A DNA stretch of 32,878 nt from Serratia sp. M24T3 (GTDB lineage Bacteria; Pseudomonadota; Gammaproteobacteria; Enterobacterales; Enterobacteriaceae), in the NCBI RefSeq assembly GCF_000257645.1, contig NZ_AJHJ01000047.1, forward strand, positions 1-32,878, read 5' to 3'. Under the pieces are notes generated by a model. The model saw only the letters and a program-made list of their open reading frames with translations, ran no database searches and was not told where the DNA came from. The position numbers and the translations under genes are program-made. This document shows positions 6,897 to 14,728 of the stretch, one piece after another; position 1 is the first letter of the stretch; every line of letters begins with the position of its first letter.

Positions 6897-8701
6897 GTCA
6901 GATTCTTTCAAAAAATCCACCGATGAAAAAGATCAAGCTTTGGCCAACCCTGAAACGCCTGCTGGTGTATGGGAAATCCTATCGCCGTCCGCTGAGTATC
7001 GCAGTGATCATGTTGTGGATCGCCGCAGCGGCCGAAGTGCTGGGTCCAATTCTAATCAGCTATTACATCGACCATTATGTTTCCAAAGGACTCTTGCCGC
7101 TGGGCATGGTCAGTCTGTTGGCGATCACTTTTATTTTGCTGCAAATTCTGGCCGCCAGCCTGCATTATTCCCAGGCGTTGCTGTTCAACCGCGCTGCCGT
7201 GGGAGTCGTTCAGCGCCTGCGAACCGAAGTGATGGACGCTGCATTGCGTCAGCCGCTGAGCGCCTTTGATACCCAGCCGGTGGGGCAACTTATTTCTCGC
7301 GTCACAAACGACACCGAGGTCATCCGTGATCTTTACGTTACCGTGGTTTCTACCGTGCTGCGCAGCATTGCATTAATTGGTGCGATGCTGGTGGCGATGT
7401 TTCTGCTCGACTGGCGCATGGCGCTGATTGCCATGTGTATTTTTCCGGCGGTGCTGGTGGTAATGGCGCTGTATCAAGTTTACAGCACGCCGGTGGTTCG
7501 TCAGGTGCGTACCTATTTGGCCGACATTAATGACGGTTTTAACGAAGTGATTAACGGCATGGGCGTGGTGCAGCAGTTCCGCCAGCAGAAGCGTTTTGGT
7601 GAACGCCTGACCCGTGCCAGCCAGTCGCACTACCTAGCGCGCATGAAAACGCTGAAGCTGGAAGGCTTTTTGCTGCGCCCGTTGTTGAGTCTTTTTGGTT
7701 CGCTGATTCTATGCGGCCTGCTGGTGCTGTTTGGCTTTAGCGAAGAGGGCAGCATCGGCGTCGGCGTTTTGTATGCTTTTATCAACTATCTATCTCGACT
7801 TAACGAACCGCTGATCGCCCTGACGTCACAACAGTCGATAATGCAGCAGGCGGTGGTCGCCGGTGAGCGTATTTTCGATTTGATGGACCGCTCGCAGCAG
7901 GAGTACGGCGAAGATGCCAAACCACTGACCAGTGGCGAAATCGATTTTCGTGACGTGAGTTTTGCCTATCGTGACGACCAGTGGGTGCTGGAGAATATTT
8001 CTCTGCACGTTCCATCACGAGGCTTTGTGGCTCTGGTCGGCCATACCGGCAGTGGTAAAAGTACTCTTGCCAACTTGCTAATGGGCTACTATCCGCTAAA
8101 CAAAGGCGAAATCCTGATCGACGGCCGCTCGCTGACCTCTTTGTCTCACAGCTGTCTGCGCAAAGGCGTGGCGATGGTGCAGCAAGACCCTGTGGTGCTT
8201 GCCGAAACAGTGCTCGCCAACGTGACTCTGGGTCGTGATGTTGATGAAGCGCAGGTCTGGCACGCGTTGGAAACCGTCCAGCTGGCACCGCTAATAAAAG
8301 CCATGCCTGAGGGGATTCATACCATTCTCGGCGAACAAGGCAATAATCTGTCGGTCGGGCAGAAACAATTATTGGCGATGGCGCGCGTTCTGGTGCAAGC
8401 CCCGGAAATTTTGATCCTCGACGAGGCAACGGCAAATATTGACTCCGGTACGGAACAGGCAATTTCACGCGCTCTGCGAGCGATCAGACAACAGACCACG
8501 CTGGTGGTGATTGCTCACCGACTTTCGACTATCGTTGATGCCGATAACATTCTGGTTTTGCATCGCGGTCAGGCAGTCGAGCAGGGCAGCCATTTTCAGC
8601 TGTTGCAGGAAAAAGGCCGCTACTATCAGATGTATCAGTTGCAGCTTGCCGGTGAAGAGTTAGCCACCGCAGAGCAGGGCGAAACCTTGCCATTGGTATA
8701 A
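6893..8701 (+). CDS. mdlB: ABC exporter half-transporter MdlB
   Basis: This is the partner half of the MdlAB exporter (602 residues), with six membrane segments followed by an ATPase domain. Walker A is GHTGSGKST, Walker B is ILILDEAT with the catalytic Glu, and the signature is LSVGQ, a departure from LSGGQ. MdlA LSGGQ would pair with the MdlB Walker A/Glu site to form the one fully consensus ATP site. The ATG at 6893 overlaps the MdlA stop region (ATGA), with AGGAG 11 bases upstream. This adds about 10 residues over E. coli MdlB. A second ATG at 6923, which gives [10 protein letters not shown], has no Shine-Dalgarno sequence. The end is followed by a hairpin and the nitrogen-control region. 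Confidence 0.96.
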   Translation: MSQILSKNPPMKKIKLWPTLKRLLVYGKSYRRPLSIAVIMLWIAAAAEVLGPILISYYIDHYVSKGLLPLGMVSLLAITFILLQILAASLHYSQALLFNRAAVGVVQRLRTEVMDAALRQPLSAFDTQPVGQLISRVTNDTEVIRDLYVTVVSTVLRSIALIGAMLVAMFLLDWRMALIAMCIFPAVLVVMALYQVYSTPVVRQVRTYLADINDGFNEVINGMGVVQQFRQQKRFGERLTRASQSHYLARMKTLKLEGFLLRPLLSLFGSLILCGLLVLFGFSEEGSIGVGVLYAFINYLSRLNEPLIALTSQQSIMQQAVVAGERIFDLMDRSQQEYGEDAKPLTSGEIDFRDVSFAYRDDQWVLENISLHVPSRGFVALVGHTGSGKSTLANLLMGYYPLNKGEILIDGRSLTSLSHSCLRKGVAMVQQDPVVLAETVLANVTLGRDVDEAQVWHALETVQLAPLIKAMPEGIHTILGEQGNNLSVGQKQLLAMARVLVQAPEILILDEATANIDSGTEQAISRALRAIRQQTTLVVIAHRLSTIVDADNILVLHRGQAVEQGSHFQLLQEKGRYYQMYQLQLAGEELATAEQGETLPLV

Positions 8702-8706
8702 TTAAA

Positions 8707-8740
8707 ATACGCCCAGCCAATAATTTCAGCTCGGGCGTAT
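8707..8740. terminator. Hairpin after mdlB
   Basis: ATACGCCC (8707-8714) pairs perfectly with GGGCGTAT (8733-8740). No T tract follows on the plus strand. The T-rich flank (TTTTAATT) is on the minus strand, so it is a poor plus-strand intrinsic terminator and may instead stabilise the mRNA end. Confidence 0.35.
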
Positions 8741-8780
8741 ACCTGCCAAAGGCATTTTCAACTCTGGTGTTTTATCCCCA

Positions 8781-8797
8781 CGCACCATCTTCATGCA
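8781..8797 (-). promoter_or_regulatory. Weaker NtrC (GlnG) site
   Basis: CGCACCATCTTCATGCA matches the reverse complement of the NtrC consensus (TGCACCATTTTAGTGCA) at 13 of 17 positions. It lies about 62 bases upstream of the stronger site, an enhancer-like spacing on the DNA helix. Confidence 0.5.
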
Positions 8798-8842
8798 TCG
8801 CATCAGCATGCTCTCATACTTCTGCACTGTTTTTGATCTGCA

Positions 8843-8859
8843 TGCACTAAATTGGTGCT
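8843..8859 (+). promoter_or_regulatory. Strong NtrC (GlnG) binding site upstream of glnK
   Basis: TGCACTAAATTGGTGCT is nearly the canonical NtrC site TGCACTAAAATGGTGCA. It is about 120 bases upstream of the sigma-54 -24 element, in the usual enhancer range. Confidence 0.85.
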
Positions 8860-8976
8860 TAATCCTCGGCGCTTTTATTATTGCCTTGCGCAGGATCCTT
8901 GCCAAAGTGACCCCTGATTATTCTGAAAATGCCGCTGGCTGGGGTTAATGGGCTGAATCGATAACATTAGACACAT

Positions 8977-8993
8977 TTGGCACATCCTTTGCT
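8977..8993 (+). promoter_or_regulatory. Sigma-54 promoter of glnK-amtB
   Basis: TTGGCACATCCTTTGCT has the invariant GG (8979-8980) and GC (8991-8992) separated by exactly 10 bases. That matches TGGCAC-N5-TTGC, the RpoN -24/-12 element. Transcription should begin near 9003, about 50 bases before glnK. Confidence 0.92.
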
Positions 8994-9056
8994 TTATCCA
9001 AATCGTATCGGGCGTGAGTCGTATCACGATAAGCTCTTAATTTAAGGAGTGGCAAA

Positions 9057-9395
9057 ATGAAGCTGGTTACTGTGGTGATCAAACCTTTCAAGCTGGAAGA
9101 CGTGCGTGAAGCACTGTCTGCTGTGGGCATTCAGGGGCTGACCGTAACAGAAGTCAAAGGTTTTGGTCGCCAAAAAGGTCATGCGGAGTTGTATCGTGGT
9201 GCTGAGTACAGCGTCAACTTCCTGCCAAAAGTAAAAATTGATATCGCGATCGCCGACGATCAGCTCGATGAAGTTATCGACGTGATAAGCAAAGCGGCCT
9301 ACACCGGCAAGATCGGTGATGGCAAAATTTTCGTTGCCGAATTGCAACGCGTTATTCGCATCCGTACCGGCGAAACCGACGAAGCAGCACTGTAA
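9057..9395 (+). CDS. glnK: PII signal-transduction protein GlnK
   Basis: GlnK is a trimeric cytoplasmic PII protein (112 residues) that reports nitrogen status. When nitrogen returns it is de-uridylylated and blocks the AmtB pore. The T-loop holds the uridylylated Tyr51 (GAEYSVNFLPK); TGKIGDGKIF is the PII C-terminal signature. AAGGAG precedes the ATG by about 8 bases. It is followed after 68 bases by amtB, the usual linked pair. The NtrC sites and sigma-54 promoter show nitrogen-limitation control. It is distinguished from glnB by this linkage and promoter. Confidence 0.98.
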   Translation: MKLVTVVIKPFKLEDVREALSAVGIQGLTVTEVKGFGRQKGHAELYRGAEYSVNFLPKVKIDIAIADDQLDEVIDVISKAAYTGKIGDGKIFVAELQRVIRIRTGETDEAAL

Positions 9396-9463
9396 TTAAA
9401 GACTCGGTGATTAGCACTAGAACAGTGGAACTCTGATCGTAGAGAAATAGGGGTAGACTAATA

Positions 9464-10750
9464 ATGAAAAAACTTTTATCCATGATGGGGCTGGCTGCGG
9501 TTGCTATGCTGCCTTCGCTTGCGATGGCTGCCGACCCGGTTGCCAATGGCGCCGATAATGCCTTCATGATGATTTGTACGGCTCTGGTTTTGTTTATGAC
9601 CGTCCCTGGCGTGGCGCTGTTCTACGGCGGCTTGCTGCGTTCTAAAAACGTATTGTCGATGCTGACTCAGGTCATCGTCACTTTTGCTCTGGTTTGCGTA
9701 CTGTGGATGCTGTATGGCTACAGCCTGGCATTCAGCACCGGTAACGCTTTCTTCGGCGGTTTCAGCAATGCCATGCTGAAAGGTATCGGTCTGACCTCAG
9801 TCACCGGAACCTTCTCTCAGCTGATCCACGTTGCTTTCCAATGCTCTTTCGCGGCGATTACCGTTGCGCTGGTGGTTGGCGGTATCGCTGAACGTGTTCG
9901 CTTCTCTGCGGTTCTTATCTTCACCGTGATTTGGCTGACCTTCTCCTACATTCCAATTGCACACATGGTATGGGCTGGCGGTTTCCTGGCGGCAGACGGC
10001 GCGCTGGACTTCGCGGGCGGTACCGTTGTTCATATCAACGCAGCGAGCGCGGGTCTGGTCGGTGCTTATCTGTTGGGCAAACGTGCTGGCTTCGGTAAAG
10101 AAGCATTCAAACCACACAACCTGCCAATGGTATTCACTGGTGCTTCAATCCTTTATGTTGGCTGGTTCGGCTTCAACGCCGGTTCGGCAAGTGCTGCAAG
10201 CTCAACAGCGGCACTGGCGTTCCTTAACACTGTAATGGCCACCGCAGGCGCAATCCTGTCATGGGTATTCGTAGAGTGGATGGTTCGCGGTAAACCTTCG
10301 CTGCTGGGCGCTTGCTCAGGCGCTATCGCCGGTCTGGTTGCTATCACACCAGCCTGTGGTACCGTCGGCGTGGGTGGTGCTCTGATTATCGGTCTGGTAG
10401 GCGGCGTTGCTGGCCTGTGGGGTGTTGTCACCCTGAAAAAATGGCTCAACGTGGACGATACCTGTGACGTGTTCGGCGTTCACGGCGTGTGCGGTATCGT
10501 AGGTTGTATCCTGACCGGCGTATTCAGTGCCAGCTCTCTGGGCGGTACCGGTTATGCAGAAGGCGTGACCATGGGTCACCAGGTTTGGATCCAGTTGCTG
10601 AGCGTAGTGGTGACTCTGGTCTGGTCAAGCGTTGTAGCGTTCATCGCTTACAAAATTGCTGACATGGTTGTGGGTCTGCGTGTTCCGGAAGAACAAGAGC
10701 GCGAAGGTCTGGATGTTAACAGCCACGGCGAAAATGCCTACAATCAGTAA
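9464..10750 (+). CDS. amtB: Ammonium channel AmtB
   Basis: AmtB is a trimeric inner-membrane ammonium transporter, 428 residues like E. coli. Residues 1-22 (MKKLLSMMG...LAMA) form a cleavable signal peptide, giving mature ADPVAN. Eleven membrane segments follow. The pore histidines are H190 (GTVVHINAA; mature H168) and that of DVFGVHGVCG (mature H318), and the recruitment-site Trp is W170 (mature W148). The cytoplasmic tail (VGLRVPEEQEREGLD) is the known GlnK-contacting region. It is cotranscribed with glnK. A strong terminator stands at 10861. Three 13-bp repeats begin at the stop codon. Confidence 0.98.
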   Translation: MKKLLSMMGLAAVAMLPSLAMAADPVANGADNAFMMICTALVLFMTVPGVALFYGGLLRSKNVLSMLTQVIVTFALVCVLWMLYGYSLAFSTGNAFFGGFSNAMLKGIGLTSVTGTFSQLIHVAFQCSFAAITVALVVGGIAERVRFSAVLIFTVIWLTFSYIPIAHMVWAGGFLAADGALDFAGGTVVHINAASAGLVGAYLLGKRAGFGKEAFKPHNLPMVFTGASILYVGWFGFNAGSASAASSTAALAFLNTVMATAGAILSWVFVEWMVRGKPSLLGACSGAIAGLVAITPACGTVGVGGALIIGLVGGVAGLWGVVTLKKWLNVDDTCDVFGVHGVCGIVGCILTGVFSASSLGGTGYAEGVTMGHQVWIQLLSVVVTLVWSSVVAFIAYKIADMVVGLRVPEEQEREGLDVNSHGENAYNQ

Positions 10751-10784
10751 TACAAGCCAGTAATATGAGCCAGTAATACAAGCG
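10746..10784 (+). repeat. Three 13-bp tandem repeats at the amtB stop
   Basis: Units AGTAATACAAGCC (10746-10758), AGTAATATGAGCC (10759-10771) and AGTAATACAAGCG (10772-10784) are head-to-tail. The first includes the amtB TAA. Each unit carries TAA. The origin is probably slippage; no function is apparent. Confidence 0.8.
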
Positions 10785-10860
10785 AATAAAATACGGCAGT
10801 AAAACAGGCTGGCTCAATTATAAAATATTCCGTACAAACGGATAATGATGAGATAGCAAA

Positions 10861-10892
10861 AGGGGGCGATATTACATCGCCCCCTCTTTTTT
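10861..10892. terminator. Bidirectional terminator between amtB and tesB
   Basis: AGGGGGCGAT (10861-10870) and ATCGCCCCCT (10876-10885) form a perfect 10-bp stem with an ATTAC loop, followed by CTTTTTT. On the minus strand the stem is followed by TTTGC, so it can also serve convergent tesB. Confidence 0.93.
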
Positions 10893-10907
10893 GGCTGCAC
10901 GCCCTGA

Positions 10908-11774
10908 TTATTCGGCCTGACGCTGGCGCATTACTCCTTCTTGCACCGTTGAGGCGACCAGCACGCCGTCACGAGTATAAAACTGTCCCCTGACAAAGCC
11001 CCGCGCGCCTGAAGCCGAGGTGCTTTCAATGCTGTACAACAGCCATTCGTCGAGGCGGAAAGGGCGATGGAACCACATCGAATGGTCGATAGTTGCGACC
11101 TGCATTCCTGGCTCAAGGAAGCCGACGCCGTGTGGTTGTAACGCGGTAGGCAAGAAATTGAAATCCGAAGCATAGCCCAGCAGATACTGATGAATGCCTA
11201 AATCATCGGGCATCTCGCCGTTGGCTTTGATCCAGATCGCGCGTTCCGGCAAGTCTTTATGGCCCTGTAGCGGGTTATGGAATTTCACTGGCCGCATCTC
11301 GATTGGCCGCTGACCCAAAAACTTTTCGCGAAATTTCTCGGGGATAAGATGCGCAAACTGCTGCGCTATTTCTGATTCGGACATCAGTGTTTCCGGTGGC
11401 GGGACAACCGGCATCGTGTTCTGGTGCTCGAAGCCCGGTTCCTGACTTTGAAAAGACGCGGTCATGTAAAAAATCGGCTTGCCGTTTTGTACTGCTTTAA
11501 CCCGACGAGCGCTGAAGCTGTTGCCATCGCGCAGGATCTCAACGTCGTAAATAATCGGTTTGCTGCTGTCACCTGGACGCAGAAAATAGCTATGAAAAGA
11601 ATGGACTACGCGATCGTTGGGCACGGTTTGCTTGGCGGCATACAAGGCCTGACCGACCACCTGTCCGCCAAACACCTGGCGCAACCCGAGATCTTCACTT
11701 TGACCACGAAACAGCCCTTCTTCTATGCTCTCAAGATTCAGCAAATTTAATAAATTATTTAGCGTCTGACTCAT
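10908..11774 (-). CDS. tesB: Acyl-CoA thioesterase II (TesB)
   Basis: TesB is a double-hotdog acyl-CoA thioesterase that hydrolyses medium- to long-chain acyl-CoAs in the cytoplasm. With the ATG at 11774 it has 288 residues (E. coli 286) and the conserved [12 protein letters not shown] start, preceded by AGG. An in-frame ATG 36 bases further upstream (11810) has no support from the family. Catalytic-triad segments are present: the Asp of [10 protein letters not shown], the Thr of VATIDHSM and the Gln of ASTVQEGVM. The gene is convergent with amtB, sharing a bidirectional terminator. Confidence 0.97.
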   Translation of the reverse strand: MSQTLNNLLNLLNLESIEEGLFRGQSEDLGLRQVFGGQVVGQALYAAKQTVPNDRVVHSFHSYFLRPGDSSKPIIYDVEILRDGNSFSARRVKAVQNGKPIFYMTASFQSQEPGFEHQNTMPVVPPPETLMSESEIAQQFAHLIPEKFREKFLGQRPIEMRPVKFHNPLQGHKDLPERAIWIKANGEMPDDLGIHQYLLGYASDFNFLPTALQPHGVGFLEPGMQVATIDHSMWFHRPFRLDEWLLYSIESTSASGARGFVRGQFYTRDGVLVASTVQEGVMRQRQAE

Positions 11775-12055
11775 GGCTAGCCTCGTCAAAGTAAAATATT
11801 TTCCCGTCAAATTACACGTATGAATTATGGCAGGAGTGGGCGGTAAATCCCGCTAATAGGTTGTCTCAGCAAGGTTTACATCATTGATGATAGTGGATAC
11901 TTTTTCTCGGCAGAAGGGGGCTTTCTCCCATCGGTAGGAAAAAATCGGATTTATGTGCCATAGTTATTAATACGAGTGGTTAAATTAACTATTCCAATCA
12001 AATTGACATGTATAAATCGATGTCGAAAAGATGATCCCTAAAGGAGTACGATCTT

Positions 12056-12625
12056 ATGAAACTTTGGCAGATAGTAGGTGGGACCGCGCTGTCTTTTGCA
12101 ATTGCCGGATGTTCTTCACATCAGCCGACACCGCCACCAGCTTCACCTAATTCGACCGCTAGCTCGTCTTCAAGTCCAGCAATAACAGGGCCTAACGTAT
12201 CCGGGGTTGTGAATATATCTCAAGCTATAGCTCTGCCGCCAGACGCAGTACTGACGGTGACGCTGTCGGATGCTTCAGTTCCTAATGCTCCTTCTCGCAT
12301 AATCGCGCAGAAAGTGGCGCGCACTCAAGGGAAGCAGGCTCCGTTTAGCTTCATCCTGCCGTTCAACCCACAGGATATTCAGCCAAATGCGCGAATCTTG
12401 CTGAGTGCAGCAGTGACCATGAACAATCGTGTAGTGTTTATCACTGATAACATCAAAGAAGTGATCACCGATGCGCAGGGAACACGCGCCGACCTGAATC
12501 TGGTGCCGGTACCTTCTGTGCCTGTTGCGACTAAACCAGCCGGTTTAGGCCCTATGGGCAATCCGATGACCAATGGTTCTAACAGCGCCCCAATGCCACC
12601 TATGGCTCCGACCTCAAGCTGGTAA
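12056..12625 (+). CDS. ybaY: YbaY-type lipoprotein
   Basis: This 189-residue lipoprotein has a signal peptide ending in the lipobox IAGC, with lipidated Cys19. A Pro/Ser-rich linker (20-45) is followed by a YbaY/type III secretion-pilotin-like beta domain (about 50-155: VSGVVNISQAIALPPDAVLTVTLSDAS, PFSFILPFNPQDIQPNARILLSA) and a Pro-rich tail. Ser20 at +2 predicts outer-membrane sorting. The role is unknown; the fold is related to heat-stable META-like and pilotin lipoproteins. AAGGAG lies 9 bases before the ATG. A TTGACA (12003-12008) upstream may be part of its promoter. It sits between tesB and atl as in E. coli. Confidence 0.93.
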   Translation: MKLWQIVGGTALSFAIAGCSSHQPTPPPASPNSTASSSSSPAITGPNVSGVVNISQAIALPPDAVLTVTLSDASVPNAPSRIIAQKVARTQGKQAPFSFILPFNPQDIQPNARILLSAAVTMNNRVVFITDNIKEVITDAQGTRADLNLVPVPSVPVATKPAGLGPMGNPMTNGSNSAPMPPMAPTSSW

Positions 12626-12694
12626 TCACTGATTATCGCCTGATCCTGTACATCTCCTCAATTCGGGGGAAGTACAGGGTAGTAAAACGAATGA

Positions 12695-12716
12695 CTTCCT
12701 CTGCTTGCAGGGGAAG
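12695..12716. terminator. Hairpin between convergent ybaY and atl
   Basis: CTTCCTCTG pairs with CAGGGGAAG with one wobble around a 4-base loop. T tracts are weak on both sides (CTTTGG on plus, TCATTCGTTTT on minus). Confidence 0.45.
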
Positions 12717-12733
12717 CTTTGGCCCTTTGGAAA

Positions 12734-13042
12734 TTAGTATTTCCAGCCAAACTTTAGTAAATCAATTTTCCCTTCATTAAAGACAATCCCTTCCTCGAGC
12801 AGAGCATAGCGCTGCCGTTTGAAATCTTCGCCTTGTTGCGAAATTTCACCATAGCGGTTCACCACTCGATGCCAAGGTAAAGTACTGCCTTCGGGGAGCT
12901 TTCTCAGCACGCCGCCAACCTGTCTTGCCGCTCGCGGCGAACCTGCCAGACGAGCAACATCGCCATACGTGGTGACTTGCCCATGGGGAATGGCCGCGAG
13001 GATCTGAAATACTCGTTGGCGAAAATTGTCCACTTCTGACAT
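12734..13042 (-). CDS. atl: Alkyltransferase-like protein Atl (YbaZ)
   Basis: Atl proteins bind O6-alkylguanine lesions in DNA and flag them for nucleotide excision repair. They resemble the O6-methylguanine methyltransferase DNA-binding domain, but the acceptor Cys of PCHR is Trp, as in PWHRVV here, so no alkyl transfer occurs. GSPRAARQVGGVL is the helix-turn-helix recognition segment. I place the start at the ATG at 13042 (MSEVDNFRQRV), 102 residues, because AAGGTG lies upstream and homology begins there. The open frame extends to 13144, but the extra 34 residues run into the ffs promoter. Confidence 0.94.
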   Translation of the reverse strand: MSEVDNFRQRVFQILAAIPHGQVTTYGDVARLAGSPRAARQVGGVLRKLPEGSTLPWHRVVNRYGEISQQGEDFKRQRYALLEEGIVFNEGKIDLLKFGWKY

Positions 13043-13109
13043 ACAAAGCACCTTAAAAAAAGAATTCACCGTTGATTGTATAAGAAAACAACGGTTGTCG
13101 GCAGTTAAC

Positions 13110-13138
13110 TTGCTTTTGTTATGGTCATCCGTGATAAT
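13110..13138 (+). promoter_or_regulatory. Probable ffs promoter
   Basis: TTGCTT (13110-13115), a 17-base spacer and GATAAT (13133-13138) predict transcription near 13145. This gives a precursor with about 30 extra 5' bases, in line with the RNase P-trimmed 4.5S precursor of E. coli. Confidence 0.6.
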
Positions 13139-13176
13139 GCCCACCGCTTCGCAGTACTGAAGCCGTCAACGTCAAT

Positions 13177-13290
13177 GGGGGCCCTGTTGGTTCTCCCGCA
13201 ACGCTAACTTGTTAACCAGGTCAGGTCCGGAAGGAAGCAGCCATAGCAGGTGTCGTGTGTGCCGGGATGTAGCTGGCAGGGCCTCCACCA
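13177..13290 (+). ncRNA. ffs: 4.5S RNA (signal recognition particle RNA)
   Basis: This 114-base RNA partners with Ffh to target membrane proteins. It matches the E. coli molecule closely. The terminal helix pairs GGGGGCCCUG at the 5' end with CAGGGCCUCC near the 3' end (one G-U). The conserved apical part CAGGUCAGGUCCGGAAGGAAG (13218-13238), with the GGAA tetraloop, and the following AGCAGCCA are intact. The atl gene runs away on the other strand, as in E. coli. Confidence 0.98.
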
Positions 13291-13325
13291 ATTCAGCCCT
13301 ACCTCTTTCTAAAATCCTTTTTGAA

Positions 13326-14675
13326 TCAGTGATGTGTTAGTGTCGCAAAATAGTAAACCAGCGGAATGGCCAGCACATACAGACTAATTGGCACTTCACG
13401 CGCTTTGCCTGCCACGACCTTAATCGCCACATAAAAAAGCAATCCTGCCGCAATACCAGTCCCGAAACTGTTGGCAATCAGTGTTGCCATCACCATCATC
13501 AACACCGGCAAACCTTCGGTAAAATTACCTAAATCGACTTTGCGCAGCCCGCTAAACATATTCAGCCCAATTAAAATCAATGCAGGCGCAGTTGCCTCTT
13601 TCGGGATCATCAGTGCAATCGGGGTCAGCAGCAATGTCAGCAGGAACATCACCGCCGCGGCCAGCGCCGTAAGCCCGGTTTTTCCTCCTGCCTCTGCTGC
13701 TGCAGCGGATTCAATCAGCGCCGTGGCCGCAGGAATGCCGACGATAGGCCCCAACGCGGCGGCGATCGAATCAATCATGAAGGGGCGATTGATATGCTGC
13801 ATATTGCCCTGTTCATCAAGCAGTCCGGCTTCGCCACCCACTGCCAGAGTTGTTCCCATGGTTGAGAAAAACTCCGAAGCAAAGAAAATAAACAGGAAAG
13901 GCAGGAAGGTAATATTGATTGCGCCGAGCAGGTCGATTTTGCCGACCAGCGGCGTCAGCGAGTGCGGGAGGGCGATCCATTGTGCGGGAAGATGAGTGAT
14001 GCCAAACGGAATACCGGCCACCGTGGCCAGCAAAATTGCCCAAAGAATGGCTCCCGGCACACGACGTGCCTGCAGGCCAATCGCCAGCAACAGTCCCAAA
14101 AGAGCAATTAGCGCGCCCGGTGCGGTGAAATCGCCCAATCCCAGCGCGTGAGTTTTAGCATTGGCTATCACCAGTCCGGCGTTGCGAAAGCCGAGCAGGG
14201 CGACAAAAATACCGATTGAAGCTGTCAGGCCAAGCTTGATCGACTGAGGAATCGACCGCGTGACGACTTCGCGCAGGCCCAGTACGGTGAGCAGGAAGAA
14301 CAAAATTCCTGACCAGCAGGCGATACCCAGACCGATTGGCCAACTTATACCGTCACCGGCCAGCGTGATGCCGACCAGCACCGAGCCGCCAATGCCTGGG
14401 CCGACCATAAACGGCAGGTTGGCATAAAACGCCATCAACAAGCTGCCCAGCACCAGCACGATGATAGTGCCGGTCAACGCCGCGCCCTTGTCGATGCCAC
14501 CAACAGCCAGCAGCCCGGGGATGACCACCAGCAGGTAGGCGGCAGCCAAGAAGCCGGTGATCCCGGCAATGCATTCTGTTTTAACGCTGGTCTGACGCTG
14601 ATAAAGCTTGAAGCGCCGCTGAAGCCAACTGTTGTCAGCTGCGCTGGTGGCGCTTTTAACGGAAGAGTCTGCCAT
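13326..14675 (-). CDS. Adenine/hypoxanthine-type permease, NCS2 family (AdeP/GhxP-like)
   Basis: This 449-residue polytopic inner-membrane protein belongs to the AzgA-like branch of NCS2 nucleobase:proton symporters (E. coli AdeP, AdeQ, GhxP, GhxQ). Family segments include TECIAGITGFLAAAYLLVV near the N-terminus, ANLPFMVGPGIGG, the GTTLAVGGEAGLLDEQGNM region, GIPAATALIESAAAAEAGGKTGLTAL and NSFGTGIAAG. The next gene upstream on the same strand encodes adenine deaminase, 53 bases away, so adenine is the likely substrate (inference). AGGGGAT precedes the ATG. Several paralogues exist, so I give no symbol. Confidence 0.9.
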   Translation of the reverse strand: MADSSVKSATSAADNSWLQRRFKLYQRQTSVKTECIAGITGFLAAAYLLVVIPGLLAVGGIDKGAALTGTIIVLVLGSLLMAFYANLPFMVGPGIGGSVLVGITLAGDGISWPIGLGIACWSGILFFLLTVLGLREVVTRSIPQSIKLGLTASIGIFVALLGFRNAGLVIANAKTHALGLGDFTAPGALIALLGLLLAIGLQARRVPGAILWAILLATVAGIPFGITHLPAQWIALPHSLTPLVGKIDLLGAINITFLPFLFIFFASEFFSTMGTTLAVGGEAGLLDEQGNMQHINRPFMIDSIAAALGPIVGIPAATALIESAAAAEAGGKTGLTALAAAVMFLLTLLLTPIALMIPKEATAPALILIGLNMFSGLRKVDLGNFTEGLPVLMMVMATLIANSFGTGIAAGLLFYVAIKVVAGKAREVPISLYVLAIPLVYYFATLTHH

Positions 14676-14728
14676 GTTGTGATCCCCTGATCAAAATTGG
14701 AATTATTTTATTTTTTATAACGTTGTGA

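Noticed and set aside
7800-8468. 222-codon minus-strand frame opposite mdlB
   Set aside because: It is antisense to conserved ATPase-domain codons, has Arg/Pro/Ser-rich composition and no family likeness.
13043-13144. N-terminal extension of atl to 136 residues
   Set aside because: It has no homology, would start within the ffs promoter, and AAGGTG precedes the ATG at 13042.
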